Shown here one piece after another: positions 8,071-17,062 of a DNA stretch of 64,000 bases. The stretch comes from Mycobacterium sp. GA-1841 (GTDB lineage: Bacteria > Actinomycetota > Actinomycetes > Mycobacteriales > Mycobacteriaceae), in the NCBI RefSeq assembly GCF_001954135.1, contig NZ_MBEQ01000110.1:124001-188000 (forward strand). The letters are read 5' to 3'. The translations under genes and the position numbers were made by a program. The notes under the pieces are model-generated. The model worked only from the letters and a program-made list of their open reading frames with translations. It was not told the origin of the DNA and did not search any database. Each line of letters begins with the position of its first letter. Positions within the stretch are counted from its first letter, which is position 1.

Positions 8071-9015
8071 GTGACCTCCGGATTCATTAAAAAGCTCGAT
8101 CCGCGCCGCCGCCGTTCGCGGGTCAACCCCGACGGCACCATGTCGTTGGTCGACCACCTCCACGAGCTGCGTACCAGGCTGCTCATCGCGGCGGCCGCGG
8201 TTGTCGTGACCACGATCTTCGGATTCCTCTGGTACACCCACGGCATCTTCGGGTTTCACAGCCTCGGTGAGTGGCTGCGCGGCCCGTACTGCGCGCTGCC
8301 CCAGTCCGCGCGCGCCGATATCACCCCGGACGGAGGCTGCCGTCTGCTCGCCACGGCGCCGTTCGACCAGTTCATGCTGCGTCTGAAGGTGGCGTTGGCC
8401 GCCGGCGTGGTGCTGGCCTGTCCGGTGTGGCTGTACCAGTTGTGGGCGTTCATCACACCCGGCTTGTACAAGAAGGAACGTCGGTTCGCGATGGCGTTCG
8501 TCAGCGTCGGGGCAGTGCTGTTCATCGCCGGCGCGGTCCTGGCGTATGTGGTCCTGGCGACGGCGCTCGGTTTTCTGCTGACCGTTGGCAGCGATGTCCA
8601 GGTGACGGCGCTTTCCGGCGACAAGTACTTTGGGTTTCTGATCAATCTGCTGTTGGTGTTCGGCATCAGCTTCGAATTCCCGTTGCTGATCATCATGCTC
8701 AATCTGGTCGGCATGCTCACCTATGAGCGGCTGAAGGCGTGGCGACGCGGTCTGATCTTCGGGTTGTTCGTCTTCGCCGCCTTTGCCACACCGGGTTCTG
8801 ACCCTTTCACCATGTTGGCATTGGCCTGCGCGCTGACCCTGCTGCTCGAGTTCGCCATCCAGATCGCCAGGCTCAACGACAAGCGCAAGGCCCGCCGCGA
8901 GGCGCTCGAGGTGCCCGAGGACGAGGCCGCACCGATCCCGTCGGCGGAACCCGTCGAGCCGGCCACCCCGGTGAGTGCACCCTCGCGGATCGACATCGAC
9001 GACGATGCCACCTGA
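8071..9015 (+). CDS. tatC: Sec-independent translocase subunit TatC
   Basis: TatC (314 aa) is the multi-spanning receptor for twin-arginine signal peptides. After a basic N-terminus it has MSLVDHLHELRTRLLIA, the conserved cytosolic motif before helix 1, followed by about six membrane helices including LLLVFGISFEFPLLIIMLN (the FEFP motif) and FATPGSDPFTMLALACALTL. The C-terminal tail is long, acidic and Pro-rich. The start is GTG at 8071. The 3' end overlaps the ATG of helY by 11 bases, so the two are probably coupled. Confidence 0.95.
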   Translation: MTSGFIKKLDPRRRRSRVNPDGTMSLVDHLHELRTRLLIAAAAVVVTTIFGFLWYTHGIFGFHSLGEWLRGPYCALPQSARADITPDGGCRLLATAPFDQFMLRLKVALAAGVVLACPVWLYQLWAFITPGLYKKERRFAMAFVSVGAVLFIAGAVLAYVVLATALGFLLTVGSDVQVTALSGDKYFGFLINLLLVFGISFEFPLLIIMLNLVGMLTYERLKAWRRGLIFGLFVFAAFATPGSDPFTMLALACALTLLLEFAIQIARLNDKRKARREALEVPEDEAAPIPSAEPVEPATPVSAPSRIDIDDDAT

Positions 9016-11770
9016 GTCGGGTGACCTCCACGGTGGTGAACTGACCAGGTTCACCACCGAATACCCGTTCGCGCTCGACGATTTCCAGGTGCGCGCCTGC
9101 CGTGCGCTGGAGGGCGGACACGGCGTGCTGGTCTGCGCGCCCACCGGAGCGGGCAAAACCGTGGTCGGCGAGTTCGCCGTGCACCTGGCGCTGGCAGCCG
9201 GCGGAAAATGTTTCTACACCACCCCGATCAAGGCCCTGAGCAACCAGAAGCACAACGATCTGGTGGCCCGCTACGGCGCGGACAAGATCGGGTTGCTCAC
9301 CGGCGACCAGTCCATCAACGGTGATGCCGACATCGTGGTGATGACCACCGAAGTGCTGCGCAACATGTTGTACGCGAACTCTCCTGCGCTGCATGGGCTT
9401 TCCTACGTGGTGATGGACGAGGTGCACTTCCTGGCCGACCGGATGCGCGGCGCGGTGTGGGAGGAGGTGATCCTGCACCTGCCCGAGGAAGTCCTGCTGG
9501 TCAGCCTGTCGGCCACGGTCAGCAACGCCGAGGAGTTCGGCGGCTGGATCCAGACGGTGCGCGGGGACACCACCGTCGTCGTCGACGAGCACCGGCCCGT
9601 CCCGTTGTCCCAGCACATGCTCGTGGGCCGGCGGCTGTTCGATCTGTTCGAGGGCACGAACAGTACGCTCGTCGACCCGGACCTGTTGCGCCACATCAGC
9701 CACCGGCGCGAGGCCGACCGGCTGGCCGACTGGCAGCCCCGCGGCCGGGGACGCGGCGGCGGCCGTCCGCAGCTGTACCGGCCACCGAGCCGGCCCGACG
9801 TGATCGCCACCCTCGACGCCGAGGGACTGCTGCCCGCCATCACCTTCGTGTTCTCCCGGGCCGGCTGCGATGCCGCGGTACAGCAGTGCCTGCGCGCACC
9901 GTTACGGCTGACCACCGACGAGGAGCGCAGTCGAATCGCGGCGATCGTCGACCGGCGGTGCGCCGACCTGGCCGAATCCGATCTGATCGTGCTGGACTAT
10001 CACCAGTGGCGTGAAGGTCTGCTGCGCGGGTTGGCCGCCCACCACGCCGGGATGCTGCCGGTGTTCCGGCACACCGTCGAGGAGCTGTTCACCGCGGGTT
10101 TGGTCAAGGCCGTGTTCGCCACCGAGACTTTGGCGCTGGGGATCAACATGCCGGCCCGCACCGTCGTGCTCGAGCGGCTGGTGAAGTTCAACGGAGAGCA
10201 GCATGTGCCGTTGACCCCGGGGGAGTACACCCAGCTGACCGGACGGGCCGGGCGGCGCGGAATCGACGTCGAAGGCCACGCCGTGGTGCTGTGGCGGCCC
10301 GACGACAGCAACGCCGAACCCGCCGAAGTGGCGGGCCTGGCCTCGACCCGGACCTTTCCGCTGCGCAGCTCGTTCGCTCCCAGCTACAACATGACCATCA
10401 ACTTGGTGCAGCAGATGGGTCCCGAACAGGCCCGCAAACTGCTGGAGCGATCGTTTGCCCAGTATCAGGCGGACCGGTCGGTGGTTGGCTTGGTGCGCGG
10501 CATCGCTCGCGGTGAGCGGATGATGGGCGAGCTGGCCGCAGAACTCGGCGGAAAGGACGCGCCGATCCTCGACTACGTCCGGCTGCGGTCCAAGATCGGT
10601 GAGCGCGAGCGGGCGCAGTCGCGGGCCTCGCGCCTGCAACGGCGCCAGGCCGCCACCGATGCGTTGGCTGCGTTACGACGTGGCGACATCATCACCATCA
10701 CGCAGGGCCGCCGCGGCGGACTCGCCGTGGTGCTGGAGGCAGCCCAGCGCGACAGCGATGACCCGAGACCGCTCGTGCTGACCGAACATCGTTGGGCCGG
10801 CCGGATTTCGTCGGCCGATTACTCGGGCGCGTCGGCCCCGTTGGGCACGATGAGCCTGCCCAAGCGGGTGGAGCATCGTCAGCCACGCGTGCGTCGGGAC
10901 CTGGCCTCGGCGTTGCGGTCGGCCGCGGCAGATCTGTCGGTGCCGTCGAAACGGGCGAGTCGGGGCGCCGGGGCCCCCGAGCGTGACGTCGATCCGGAAT
11001 TGGCCGGTCTGCGTGACCAACTGCGTCACCACCCGGCGCATCAACTGGCCGATCGTGAGGCCAAGGCCCGGATCGCCGAACGATATCTGCGCATCGAACG
11101 CGACAACGCCCAGATTCAGCAGAAGGTCAACGCGGCGACGAACTCGTTGGCCCGCACGTTCGACCGGATCGTGGCGCTGCTGCGTGAACGCGGGTTCATC
11201 GAAGACGACAACGAAAGCGAGTCCGGCTCGGGCCTCAAGGTCACCGACGCCGGACGACTGCTGGCCCGCATCTACAGCGAGAGCGATCTGCTGGTGGCCG
11301 AATGCCTGCGCGGCCGGTTGTGGGAAGGTCTGCAACCGGCGGAGCTGGCGGCGGTGCTCTCGGCGGTCCTGTTCGAGTCCCGCGGGGACGCTGCAGGCAG
11401 TGTGCTGGGAGTCGACGTCCCGACCGAGGGGCTGCGGCGTGCCCTGGCCCAGACCCGCCGGATGTCGGCGGGCCTGCGTGGTGATGAACAACGACACCGC
11501 CTGGCACCGAGCCGCGAACCCGACGAGGGCTTTGTCACCGCGGTCTATCGCTGGGCCAACACCGGTGATCTGGCCGTCGCGTTGGAGGCTTCCGACGTGA
11601 GCGGCTCGGGCGCCGCGCTGTCGGCCGGTGATTTCGTACGCTGGTGCCGTCAGGTGCTCGATCTGCTCGACCAGGTGCGCAATTCCGCACCGACATCGAA
11701 CCTGCGCAATACCGCGAAACGCGCTGTCAACGACGTTCGGCGCGGCGTTGTAGCTGTTGATGCGGGGTAG
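9005..11770 (+). CDS. helY: Superfamily 2 DEAD/DEAH-type helicase HelY
   Basis: HelY (921 aa from the ATG at 9005) is a Ski2/Mtr4-like superfamily 2 helicase presumed to act on RNA. Visible motifs are Q-like FALDDFQVRACRAL, Walker A (CAPTGAGKTVVGEF), motif Ia (TTPIKALSNQK), DEVH (VVMDEVHFLADRM), SAT (LVSLSATVSNAEEFGGW) and motif VI (QLTGRAGRRGID), then a long C-terminal region typical of the Ski2 group. An upstream in-frame GTG at 8975 would extend it by ten residues into tatC; the ATG gives the family-like N-terminus and is preferred. The gene order tatC-helY is as in Mtb (Rv2093c-Rv2092c). Confidence 0.93.
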   Translation: MPPESGDLHGGELTRFTTEYPFALDDFQVRACRALEGGHGVLVCAPTGAGKTVVGEFAVHLALAAGGKCFYTTPIKALSNQKHNDLVARYGADKIGLLTGDQSINGDADIVVMTTEVLRNMLYANSPALHGLSYVVMDEVHFLADRMRGAVWEEVILHLPEEVLLVSLSATVSNAEEFGGWIQTVRGDTTVVVDEHRPVPLSQHMLVGRRLFDLFEGTNSTLVDPDLLRHISHRREADRLADWQPRGRGRGGGRPQLYRPPSRPDVIATLDAEGLLPAITFVFSRAGCDAAVQQCLRAPLRLTTDEERSRIAAIVDRRCADLAESDLIVLDYHQWREGLLRGLAAHHAGMLPVFRHTVEELFTAGLVKAVFATETLALGINMPARTVVLERLVKFNGEQHVPLTPGEYTQLTGRAGRRGIDVEGHAVVLWRPDDSNAEPAEVAGLASTRTFPLRSSFAPSYNMTINLVQQMGPEQARKLLERSFAQYQADRSVVGLVRGIARGERMMGELAAELGGKDAPILDYVRLRSKIGERERAQSRASRLQRRQAATDALAALRRGDIITITQGRRGGLAVVLEAAQRDSDDPRPLVLTEHRWAGRISSADYSGASAPLGTMSLPKRVEHRQPRVRRDLASALRSAAADLSVPSKRASRGAGAPERDVDPELAGLRDQLRHHPAHQLADREAKARIAERYLRIERDNAQIQQKVNAATNSLARTFDRIVALLRERGFIEDDNESESGSGLKVTDAGRLLARIYSESDLLVAECLRGRLWEGLQPAELAAVLSAVLFESRGDAAGSVLGVDVPTEGLRRALAQTRRMSAGLRGDEQRHRLAPSREPDEGFVTAVYRWANTGDLAVALEASDVSGSGAALSAGDFVRWCRQVLDLLDQVRNSAPTSNLRNTAKRAVNDVRRGVVAVDAG

Positions 11771-11808
11771 GGTGTTTTGGCGACACCCGAACAGGATCAA
11801 GGAGAATC

Positions 11809-12612
11809 ATGAGCGGACCGCAGGGATCTGACCAGGGACAGCAGTGGCCCGGTCAGCAGCCTGAGCCCGGCAACGACCAGCCTTCGGGTGCCGAGGCCTG
11901 GCAGCCGCCCACCCCTGGTTCGGACGATGCCGCGACGCACACCCCGGCCTGGCAGCCCCCGGCGTACACGCCGCAGCAGTATCCCTCGTACCAACCGCCT
12001 GCGCAGGGTGTCCAGCAGCCGGATTATTCGCAACCGCAACAGCCTCAGCAGCCGCAGTACCCCGGGACCGAGCAGTACGGTCAGCAGGCGTACCCGCAGC
12101 CCGGCCAGCCGCAGCAATACCCTCAGGTGCCCGGATACGGGCAACCGCCCCAGTTCGGGCAGCCGGGGCAGCCCCCGCAATACGGGCAGCCGGGACAATA
12201 CGGCCAGCCCGGCCAGTACGGCGTTCCCGGCCAGTTCGGACAGTACGGTGTGCCGGGTTCTGAGGAAGGCTCCAAGCGTTCGCTGGCTATGATCGGTGGC
12301 ATCGTCGGCGGCCTGGCGGTCCTGTTGCTGGCCATCATCGCGGTGACCGCGTTCTGGCTGCCCGGCTGGGCGGTCACCACCAAGCTCGACATCGACAAGG
12401 CGCAGAGCGGCGTCGAGCAGATTCTCACCGACAAGACCAACGGCTACGGCGCCACCAAGGTCACCGGCGTCAAATGCAACGACGGCGAAAACCCCACGGT
12501 CAAGAAGGATTCGACGTTCGACTGCGAGGTGACGATCGACGGCACCAAGCGCAAGGTCACGGTCACGTTCAAGGACGACAAGGGCACCTACGAGGTGGGG
12601 CGGCCCAAGTAG
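11809..12612 (+). CDS. Gln/Pro/Tyr-rich membrane protein with C-terminal DUF4333 domain
   Basis: A 267-aa protein with ATG preceded by AAGGAG. Residues 1-160 are low-complexity, rich in Gln, Pro, Gly and Tyr with repeats such as YGQPGQYGQPGQYGVPGQFG. One membrane helix follows (MIGGIVGGLAVLLLAIIAVTAFWL), then a small extracytoplasmic domain (residues ~185-267) with two Cys (VKCNDGENP and FDCEVTIDG) that fits the DUF4333 fold. It is the positional equivalent of Rv2091c, a membrane protein of unknown role. It is transcribed after helY, 38 bp downstream. Confidence 0.85.
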   Translation: MSGPQGSDQGQQWPGQQPEPGNDQPSGAEAWQPPTPGSDDAATHTPAWQPPAYTPQQYPSYQPPAQGVQQPDYSQPQQPQQPQYPGTEQYGQQAYPQPGQPQQYPQVPGYGQPPQFGQPGQPPQYGQPGQYGQPGQYGVPGQFGQYGVPGSEEGSKRSLAMIGGIVGGLAVLLLAIIAVTAFWLPGWAVTTKLDIDKAQSGVEQILTDKTNGYGATKVTGVKCNDGENPTVKKDSTFDCEVTIDGTKRKVTVTFKDDKGTYEVGRPK

Positions 12613-12659
12613 CCCCACTGGCGGTGTGCCCACCGTTGGCCGCCGGTCTGCCCTGGCCG

Positions 12660-12718
12660 CCGCTTTCCACCGCAGGGTCGCTGCGCCGCGCTGTGAACGA
12701 CCCTGCGGTGGAAAGCGG
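12660..12718. terminator. Perfect inverted repeat between convergent genes
   Basis: Two perfectly complementary 21-base arms (12660-12680 and 12698-12718) enclose a 17-base GC-rich loop in the space between two convergent genes. The left arm ends CCACCGCAGGGTCG. No U-tract follows on either strand, so it would be a mycobacterial-type terminator without a tail, or a copy of a dispersed palindromic element used as a terminator. Confidence 0.75.
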
Positions 12719-12730
12719 TGACGACGACCG

Positions 12731-13693
12731 TCAGTGCCCGGGCAGTTGGTCCAGCGCCGCCTGCAGCCGGCCGATCGACGAGGTGACCCCGTAGGCGGCG
12801 GCCAGATCGGCCACCCGGGCCGGATCGCCGGCGGCCAGCGGCAGTTCGTCGGTGGCCGTCGACAGCGTCACAGGAGCGTCCGTGGCCACCCGCACCACCG
12901 GCTCGGCCGCGGCGATGTAGTCGGCGGCGGCCAGCAATTTGGTCCGATGTGCTTTGGACAGTGAGGATTTCGGATCCTCGACGGCCGCCTGGATGCCCTG
13001 CAGCGAGCGGTGCCGGGCCAACAGCGTGGCGGCGGTCTTCTCGCCGATACCGGCGACACCGGGCAGTCCATCCGATGGGTCACCGCGCAGCAGTGCCAGC
13101 TCGGCGTAGGCCGGTCCGGCCCGATCGATGGGCACCCCATAGATGTCGGCGACCTCGGCCGGCCCATACTTCGTCGCCTTGGCCAAGCCTCGGCCGATGT
13201 AGAGCACCCGCACGGCGGGAACGGGTTCGTCGCGGACCAACTGCAGCAGGTCGCGGTCACCGCTGACCACCACCACCGGGTCGCGCTGTTCGGCGGTGGC
13301 CAGCGTGCCCAGCACGTCGTCGGCTTCGAACCCGGGCGCCCCGGCCGTCGCGATACCGAACGCGTCGAGCAGGTCCATGATCATGTCGACCTGGGGGCTG
13401 AGGTCGTCGGGAACCTCCTCGACGTCGGGAGTACCGTCCGGACGGGGTTCCTCGACCCGATGTGCCTTGTACGACGGCACCAGATCCACCCGCCACTGTG
13501 GCCGCCAGTCGTCGTCGCGGCACACCACCAACCGTCGCGGCCGCTCCCGGGTCACCAGCGTGGCGATCGAGTCGAGGAACCCGCGTACCGCATTCACGGG
13601 GCGGCCGTCGGGTGCCTTGATCGAAGACGGCACACCGAAGTACGACCGAAACCACATGCTGGCCCCGTCGAGCAGCAATATCGGGTCGCTCAT
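12731..13693 (-). CDS. 5'-3' exonuclease (FEN/PolA N-domain family)
   Basis: A stand-alone 5'-3' exonuclease (320 aa), homologous to the N-terminal domain of DNA polymerase I, matching the position and type of Rv2090. It shows PILLLDGASMWFRSYFGVPS, RRLVVCRDDDWRPQWR, the metal-ligand cluster in GFEADDVLGTLATAEQRDPV and VVVSGDRDLLQLV, and the helix-hairpin-helix LLRGDPSDGLPGVAGIGEKT. The family acts on flap or 5' ends in repair and Okazaki-fragment processing. The ATG overlaps the stop of the upstream gene (ATGA, 13690-13693). polA of this window carries the same domain. Confidence 0.92.
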   Translation of the reverse strand: MSDPILLLDGASMWFRSYFGVPSSIKAPDGRPVNAVRGFLDSIATLVTRERPRRLVVCRDDDWRPQWRVDLVPSYKAHRVEEPRPDGTPDVEEVPDDLSPQVDMIMDLLDAFGIATAGAPGFEADDVLGTLATAEQRDPVVVVSGDRDLLQLVRDEPVPAVRVLYIGRGLAKATKYGPAEVADIYGVPIDRAGPAYAELALLRGDPSDGLPGVAGIGEKTAATLLARHRSLQGIQAAVEDPKSSLSKAHRTKLLAAADYIAAAEPVVRVATDAPVTLSTATDELPLAAGDPARVADLAAAYGVTSSIGRLQAALDQLPGH

Positions 13694-14553
13694 GACACCT
13701 TCCCGAACACATACGACGCGGCGGTGACGGCTTTGCCGCCCGCACCCTCATCGTGCAGGGTAGCCCGGACCGCGACGGTGCCCGCCGCGCCGGGAAGCAC
13801 CTGGGTGTCGACCCGGAAGGGGCCCGTCTTGCCCCGCGCCAGGAACATTACATGCGACGAAAGGCCCTGCAGTGCATCGGATTTCGCCGCGACCGCAGCA
13901 GCATCTGCGGCAGCGGTCTCCAGGATCACGAACTGCGGGCCGATGTGCAGCGCGGCGTCGGGAGAGGCCACCTCGACCGCCAACTCCGGCAGGGTCCAGT
14001 GCCCGGCCCCGTCTCCGTCGTCGCGTTTGCGGCCGCCGAACACCTGCCACAGCGGTGGCAGATCAGGACTGTCGACGACGTCGATCGGATCGACCGGCAT
14101 CTTCTGCAGACCCTCGGGCGGAATGCCGATGGAGACTCCCTGCCCCTCGGTGAGTGCCACGACCCGGGCCGGGTTGTCGGCGTCGACGATGACCGAACGG
14201 CTGTAGGCCATCTGCCTGCCCTGCTTGAGTACCTCGGTGTCGACACGTATGCGCTTGACATCGCGGGCCGGATCGAGGACCTGACAGGAATGCACGACCG
14301 GGTTCGGCACTGCTTGCAGATCGCTGACCCCGCCGCTGTCGGGCGAGGAGATGCCGAGCACGGCCAACAGCAGCCCTCCGGTGGAATTGCGCATGTCGCG
14401 GCGCAGCGTCACGGTGTCGTCGGCCGGGCCCAGGTCCATCGAGGAGTAGGTGCGGCCCAGGTATCGGTAGCTCAGCAGGCCACCCCAACGCTTCTGCAGC
14501 TCGGCGGCGTACGCCTGCGGATCGTCGGTGAGATCGCGGATATCACGCAACAT
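13690..14553 (-). CDS. Probable tandem hotdog-fold (thioesterase-like) protein
   Basis: A 287-aa cytoplasmic protein that reads as two hotdog-like halves. The first (residues ~45-135) has DMRNSTGGLLLAVLGISS and IRVDTEVLKQGRQMAYSRSV; the second (~200-287) has LHIGPQFVILETAAADAAAV and FRVDTQVLPGAAGTVAVRAT. Such tandem arrangements act on acyl-CoA thioesters, but no catalytic residues can be named with certainty. The ATG lies seven bases from a -10 box (TACTGT read on the minus strand, 14566-14561), so it is probably leaderless. It is translationally coupled to the exonuclease downstream. The fold assignment rests on pattern only. Confidence 0.55.
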   Translation of the reverse strand: MLRDIRDLTDDPQAYAAELQKRWGGLLSYRYLGRTYSSMDLGPADDTVTLRRDMRNSTGGLLLAVLGISSPDSGGVSDLQAVPNPVVHSCQVLDPARDVKRIRVDTEVLKQGRQMAYSRSVIVDADNPARVVALTEGQGVSIGIPPEGLQKMPVDPIDVVDSPDLPPLWQVFGGRKRDDGDGAGHWTLPELAVEVASPDAALHIGPQFVILETAAADAAAVAAKSDALQGLSSHVMFLARGKTGPFRVDTQVLPGAAGTVAVRATLHDEGAGGKAVTAASYVFGKVS

Positions 14554-14639
14554 TCCAGCGACAGTAGCCGGTGTGCGTCGCGGGGCCGGGCGGACACTCG
14601 GACTGATGCCACCGCGGCACAGCCGTTAGCCTCGAAACC
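14554..14639. promoter_or_regulatory. Divergent leaderless promoters for the hotdog gene and pepE
   Basis: The 86-bp gap holds two oppositely oriented -10 boxes: TACTGT (minus strand, 14566-14561) seven bases from the ATG at 14553, and TAGCCT (plus strand, 14627-14632) seven bases from the ATG at 14640. Neither gene has a ribosome binding site, so both transcripts would be leaderless. No operator palindrome is evident. Confidence 0.5.
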
Positions 14640-15764
14640 ATGACCGAAAGCCGATTCAGCACCGATGTCTATGCCCACCGGCTCGCCGCGGCCGCGACCG
14701 CCGCAGCCGATGCCGGTTTGGCCGGTCTGGTCATCACCCCCGGCTATGACCTGCGGTACCTGACCGGATCTCGGGCGCAGACCTTCGAACGTCTGACGGC
14801 CCTGGTGCTGCCCGCCGTCGGCGATCCCACGATCGTGGTGCCGCGCCTGGAACTGGCCGCCCTGCGTGAATCGGCGGTCACCGAACTCGGTGTGACGGTT
14901 CGCGATTGGGTGGACGGCCAGAACCCGTACCAGATGGTGGTCGACGCTCTCGGCGGAACCGGCGTGAAGACAGCGGTCACCGATGCGATGCCCGCGCTGC
15001 ACCTGCTGCCGCTTGCCGGACTGCTCGGGGTGGTCCCGGTGTTGGCCACCGACGTGCTGCGGCGCCTGCGGATGATCAAGGATCCGGCCGAGATCGACGC
15101 CTTGCGCAAGGCCGGCGCGGCAATCGACCGCGTGCACGCGCGGGTTCCGGAGTTCCTGGTGCCCGGCCGCACCGAGGCCGACGTGGCCGCCGACATCGCT
15201 GAAGCGATTGTGGCCGAAGGCCATTCGGAGGTGGCGTTCATCATCGTCGGCTCAGGACCCAACGGTGCCGACCCGCACCACGAGTGCTCGGATCGTGAGT
15301 TGCGCGCCGGCGACATCGTCGTCGTCGACATCGGCGGACCGTACGAGCCCGGGTACAACTCCGATTCCACCCGCACCTATTCTCTCGGCGAACCGGATCC
15401 GGACGTGGCGCGGCGCTACGCGGTGCTGCAGCGGGCCCAGAACGCCGCCGTGGCCGCGGTGCGGCCCGGGGTGACCGCCGAACAGGTCGACGCTGCCGCT
15501 CGCGACGTGCTGGCTGCCGAGGGGCTGGCCGAGGCATTCGTGCACCGCACCGGACACGGCATCGGATTGTCTGTGCACGAGGAGCCCTACATCGTGGCCG
15601 GTAACGATCTGCCGTTGGAGGTCGGGATGGCGTTCAGTGTGGAACCCGGCGTGTACTTCCCCGGCCAGTGGGGCGCCCGGATCGAAGACATCGTCGTGGT
15701 CACCGACGACGGCGCGCTGTCGGTAAACAACCAGCCACACGATCTCGTCGTGGTGCCGGTGTGA
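14640..15764 (+). CDS. pepE: Xaa-Pro dipeptidase-type metallopeptidase PepE (M24 family)
   Basis: A cytoplasmic M24 aminopeptidase/dipeptidase (374 aa), equivalent to Rv2089c. The N-terminal creatinase-like domain (LVITPGYDLRYLTGSRAQ) precedes the pita-bread catalytic domain. Metal ligands are visible: two Asp in DIGGPYEPGYNSDSTRTYS, His in HRTGHGIGLSVHEEPYI, and two Glu in FSVEPGVYFPGQWGARIED. The reaction is removal of N-terminal residues next to proline or cleavage of X-Pro dipeptides. The ATG lies seven bases after TAGCCT with no ribosome binding site. Confidence 0.92.
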   Translation: MTESRFSTDVYAHRLAAAATAAADAGLAGLVITPGYDLRYLTGSRAQTFERLTALVLPAVGDPTIVVPRLELAALRESAVTELGVTVRDWVDGQNPYQMVVDALGGTGVKTAVTDAMPALHLLPLAGLLGVVPVLATDVLRRLRMIKDPAEIDALRKAGAAIDRVHARVPEFLVPGRTEADVAADIAEAIVAEGHSEVAFIIVGSGPNGADPHHECSDRELRAGDIVVVDIGGPYEPGYNSDSTRTYSLGEPDPDVARRYAVLQRAQNAAVAAVRPGVTAEQVDAAARDVLAAEGLAEAFVHRTGHGIGLSVHEEPYIVAGNDLPLEVGMAFSVEPGVYFPGQWGARIEDIVVVTDDGALSVNNQPHDLVVVPV

Positions 15765-15774
15765 GCCAGTCGGG

Positions 15775-16200
15775 CTAGCTTTCGCCGCGGTCCAGAAGCT
15801 CGGAAGAGCCCAGCACCCGTTCGATGCGGACCTCGATCACGACGCGGTTCGGGTTGATCCGCGGGGTGCGGTAGCGCTGGGCATAACGCAGTTCGGCATC
15901 GCGGACCGCGTCGGGCTCACTCCGCACGGTGGACTTGCCTTCCAGCGACAGCCAGCGGGCGCCGTCGACCTGGCTGAGCACCGCGATGCCGCGCTCATGC
16001 GCGTTCACTGCCTTCTGCGACCCGCCGTTGGTGATCACGCGCGCGATGTGGGTCTTGGGATCGAAGGTGAAACCGACCGCCACCACGTGCGGAGAATTGT
16101 CCGAGCGCAACGTGGTCAGCATTGCCAGATGACGTTCGGTGAGGAACGCCAGAGCCTCATTGGTGAGCTTGGTGGTCGCCTTGCCACGAGATGTAGCCAT
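15775..16200 (-). CDS. F420-dependent biliverdin reductase-like PPOX protein
   Basis: A small split-beta-barrel flavin/F420-binding protein (141 aa) closely resembling Rv2074, which reduces biliverdin with F420H2. It contains AFLTERHLAMLTTLRSDNSP, VVAVGFTFDPKTHIARVITN and VDGARWLSLEGKSTV, as expected for the PPOX/FDOR-B class. The ATG lies eight bases from TAACGT on the minus strand, suggesting an almost leaderless mRNA. It is divergent from the SDR gene with only 35 bp between them. The biliverdin activity is inferred from the Mtb homologue. Confidence 0.85.
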   Translation of the reverse strand: MATSRGKATTKLTNEALAFLTERHLAMLTTLRSDNSPHVVAVGFTFDPKTHIARVITNGGSQKAVNAHERGIAVLSQVDGARWLSLEGKSTVRSEPDAVRDAELRYAQRYRTPRINPNRVVIEVRIERVLGSSELLDRGES

Positions 16201-16235
16201 CGGGGTCCACGTTAGCGCAGGACATAATCGCTGCC

Positions 16236-17003
16236 ATGGAGGACACGGCAGACTCGGCTGACACGGATCGCCGTGTCGTGGTGATTTTCGGGGGCCGCAG
16301 CGAGATCGGTGTCGAACTGGCTGTTCGGCTCGCTGCGGGCGCGGTGGTCGTGCTGGCCGCCCGCCGCGCCGACCAGCTCGACGAGCTGGTCGCCGCGGTC
16401 CGGGCGGGCGGCGCGGTCGAGGTGCACACGCGTGAGTTCGACGCCGACGCCGTTGCCGGACATGCCGGCCTGGTCGAGGCGATCGAAGCCGACCATGGGC
16501 CGATCGACACCGCGGTGCTGGCCTTCGGGGTGCTGGGCGATCAGGACCGGGCCGAAGCCGATCCCGCCCACGCGGTGGCCGTCGTGCACACCGACTATGT
16601 TGCCCAGGTCAGCCTGCTCACCGTGCTCGCTTCGCGCATGCGCGCCGCTGGTCGGGGCCGGTTGGTGGTGTTCTCGTCGATCGCCGGGGCGCGGGCTCGC
16701 CGGGCCAACTTTGTCTACGGTTCGGCCAAGGCCGGTCTGGACGCGTTCGCCAGCGGCCTGACCGACGCCCTGCACGGCACCGAGGTGCAGCTGTTGATCG
16801 TGCGACCCGGTTTCGTGATCGGCCGCATGACCGAGGGCATGGAGCCCGCCCCGTTCTCCAGCACGCCGGCCCAGGTGGCAGACGCCACCGCCACCGCACT
16901 GGCCCGGGGCAAACGCGCCGTGTGGGTGCCGTGGGTGATCCGGCCGATGATTTTCGTGACGCGGTTTGTGCCGCGGCCGGTCTGGCGCAGGATGCCGCGA
17001 TGA
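16236..17003 (+). CDS. Short-chain dehydrogenase/reductase
   Basis: A 255-aa SDR, positional equivalent of Rv2073c. The nucleotide-binding motif is GGRSEIG (residues ~19-25), followed by AARRADQLDEL; the catalytic segment has FSSIAGARARRANFVYGSAK with the Tyr and Lys of the YxxxK motif. The C-terminus is basic (FVTRFVPRPVWRRMPR), suggesting membrane association, and the sequence has the look of the DprE2-like group. The substrate is unknown. The stop overlaps the first of three in-frame ATG codons leading into cobL. Confidence 0.85.
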   Translation: MEDTADSADTDRRVVVIFGGRSEIGVELAVRLAAGAVVVLAARRADQLDELVAAVRAGGAVEVHTREFDADAVAGHAGLVEAIEADHGPIDTAVLAFGVLGDQDRAEADPAHAVAVVHTDYVAQVSLLTVLASRMRAAGRGRLVVFSSIAGARARRANFVYGSAKAGLDAFASGLTDALHGTEVQLLIVRPGFVIGRMTEGMEPAPFSSTPAQVADATATALARGKRAVWVPWVIRPMIFVTRFVPRPVWRRMPR

Positions 17004-17062
17004 TGAGCGCTTGCGCGAAGAACAGAGGGCCGATGAGCGTTCACGCGAAGAGCAGACAGCAG
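17003..17062 (+). repeat. Two 30-bp tandem repeats preceding the cobL start
   Basis: Two related 30-bp units begin at ATG 17003 and ATG 17033, and the cobL ATG follows at 17063. The units share ATGAGCG, GCGAAGA and CAGA segments and encode MSACAKNRGP and MSVHAKSRQQ in the cobL frame. Because the period is a multiple of three, all three ATG codons are in phase. The first ATG overlaps the stop of the SDR gene. The sequence resembles the ATGAGCGCTTGCGCGAAGAG-type repeats familiar from other mycobacterial genomes. Confidence 0.8.
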
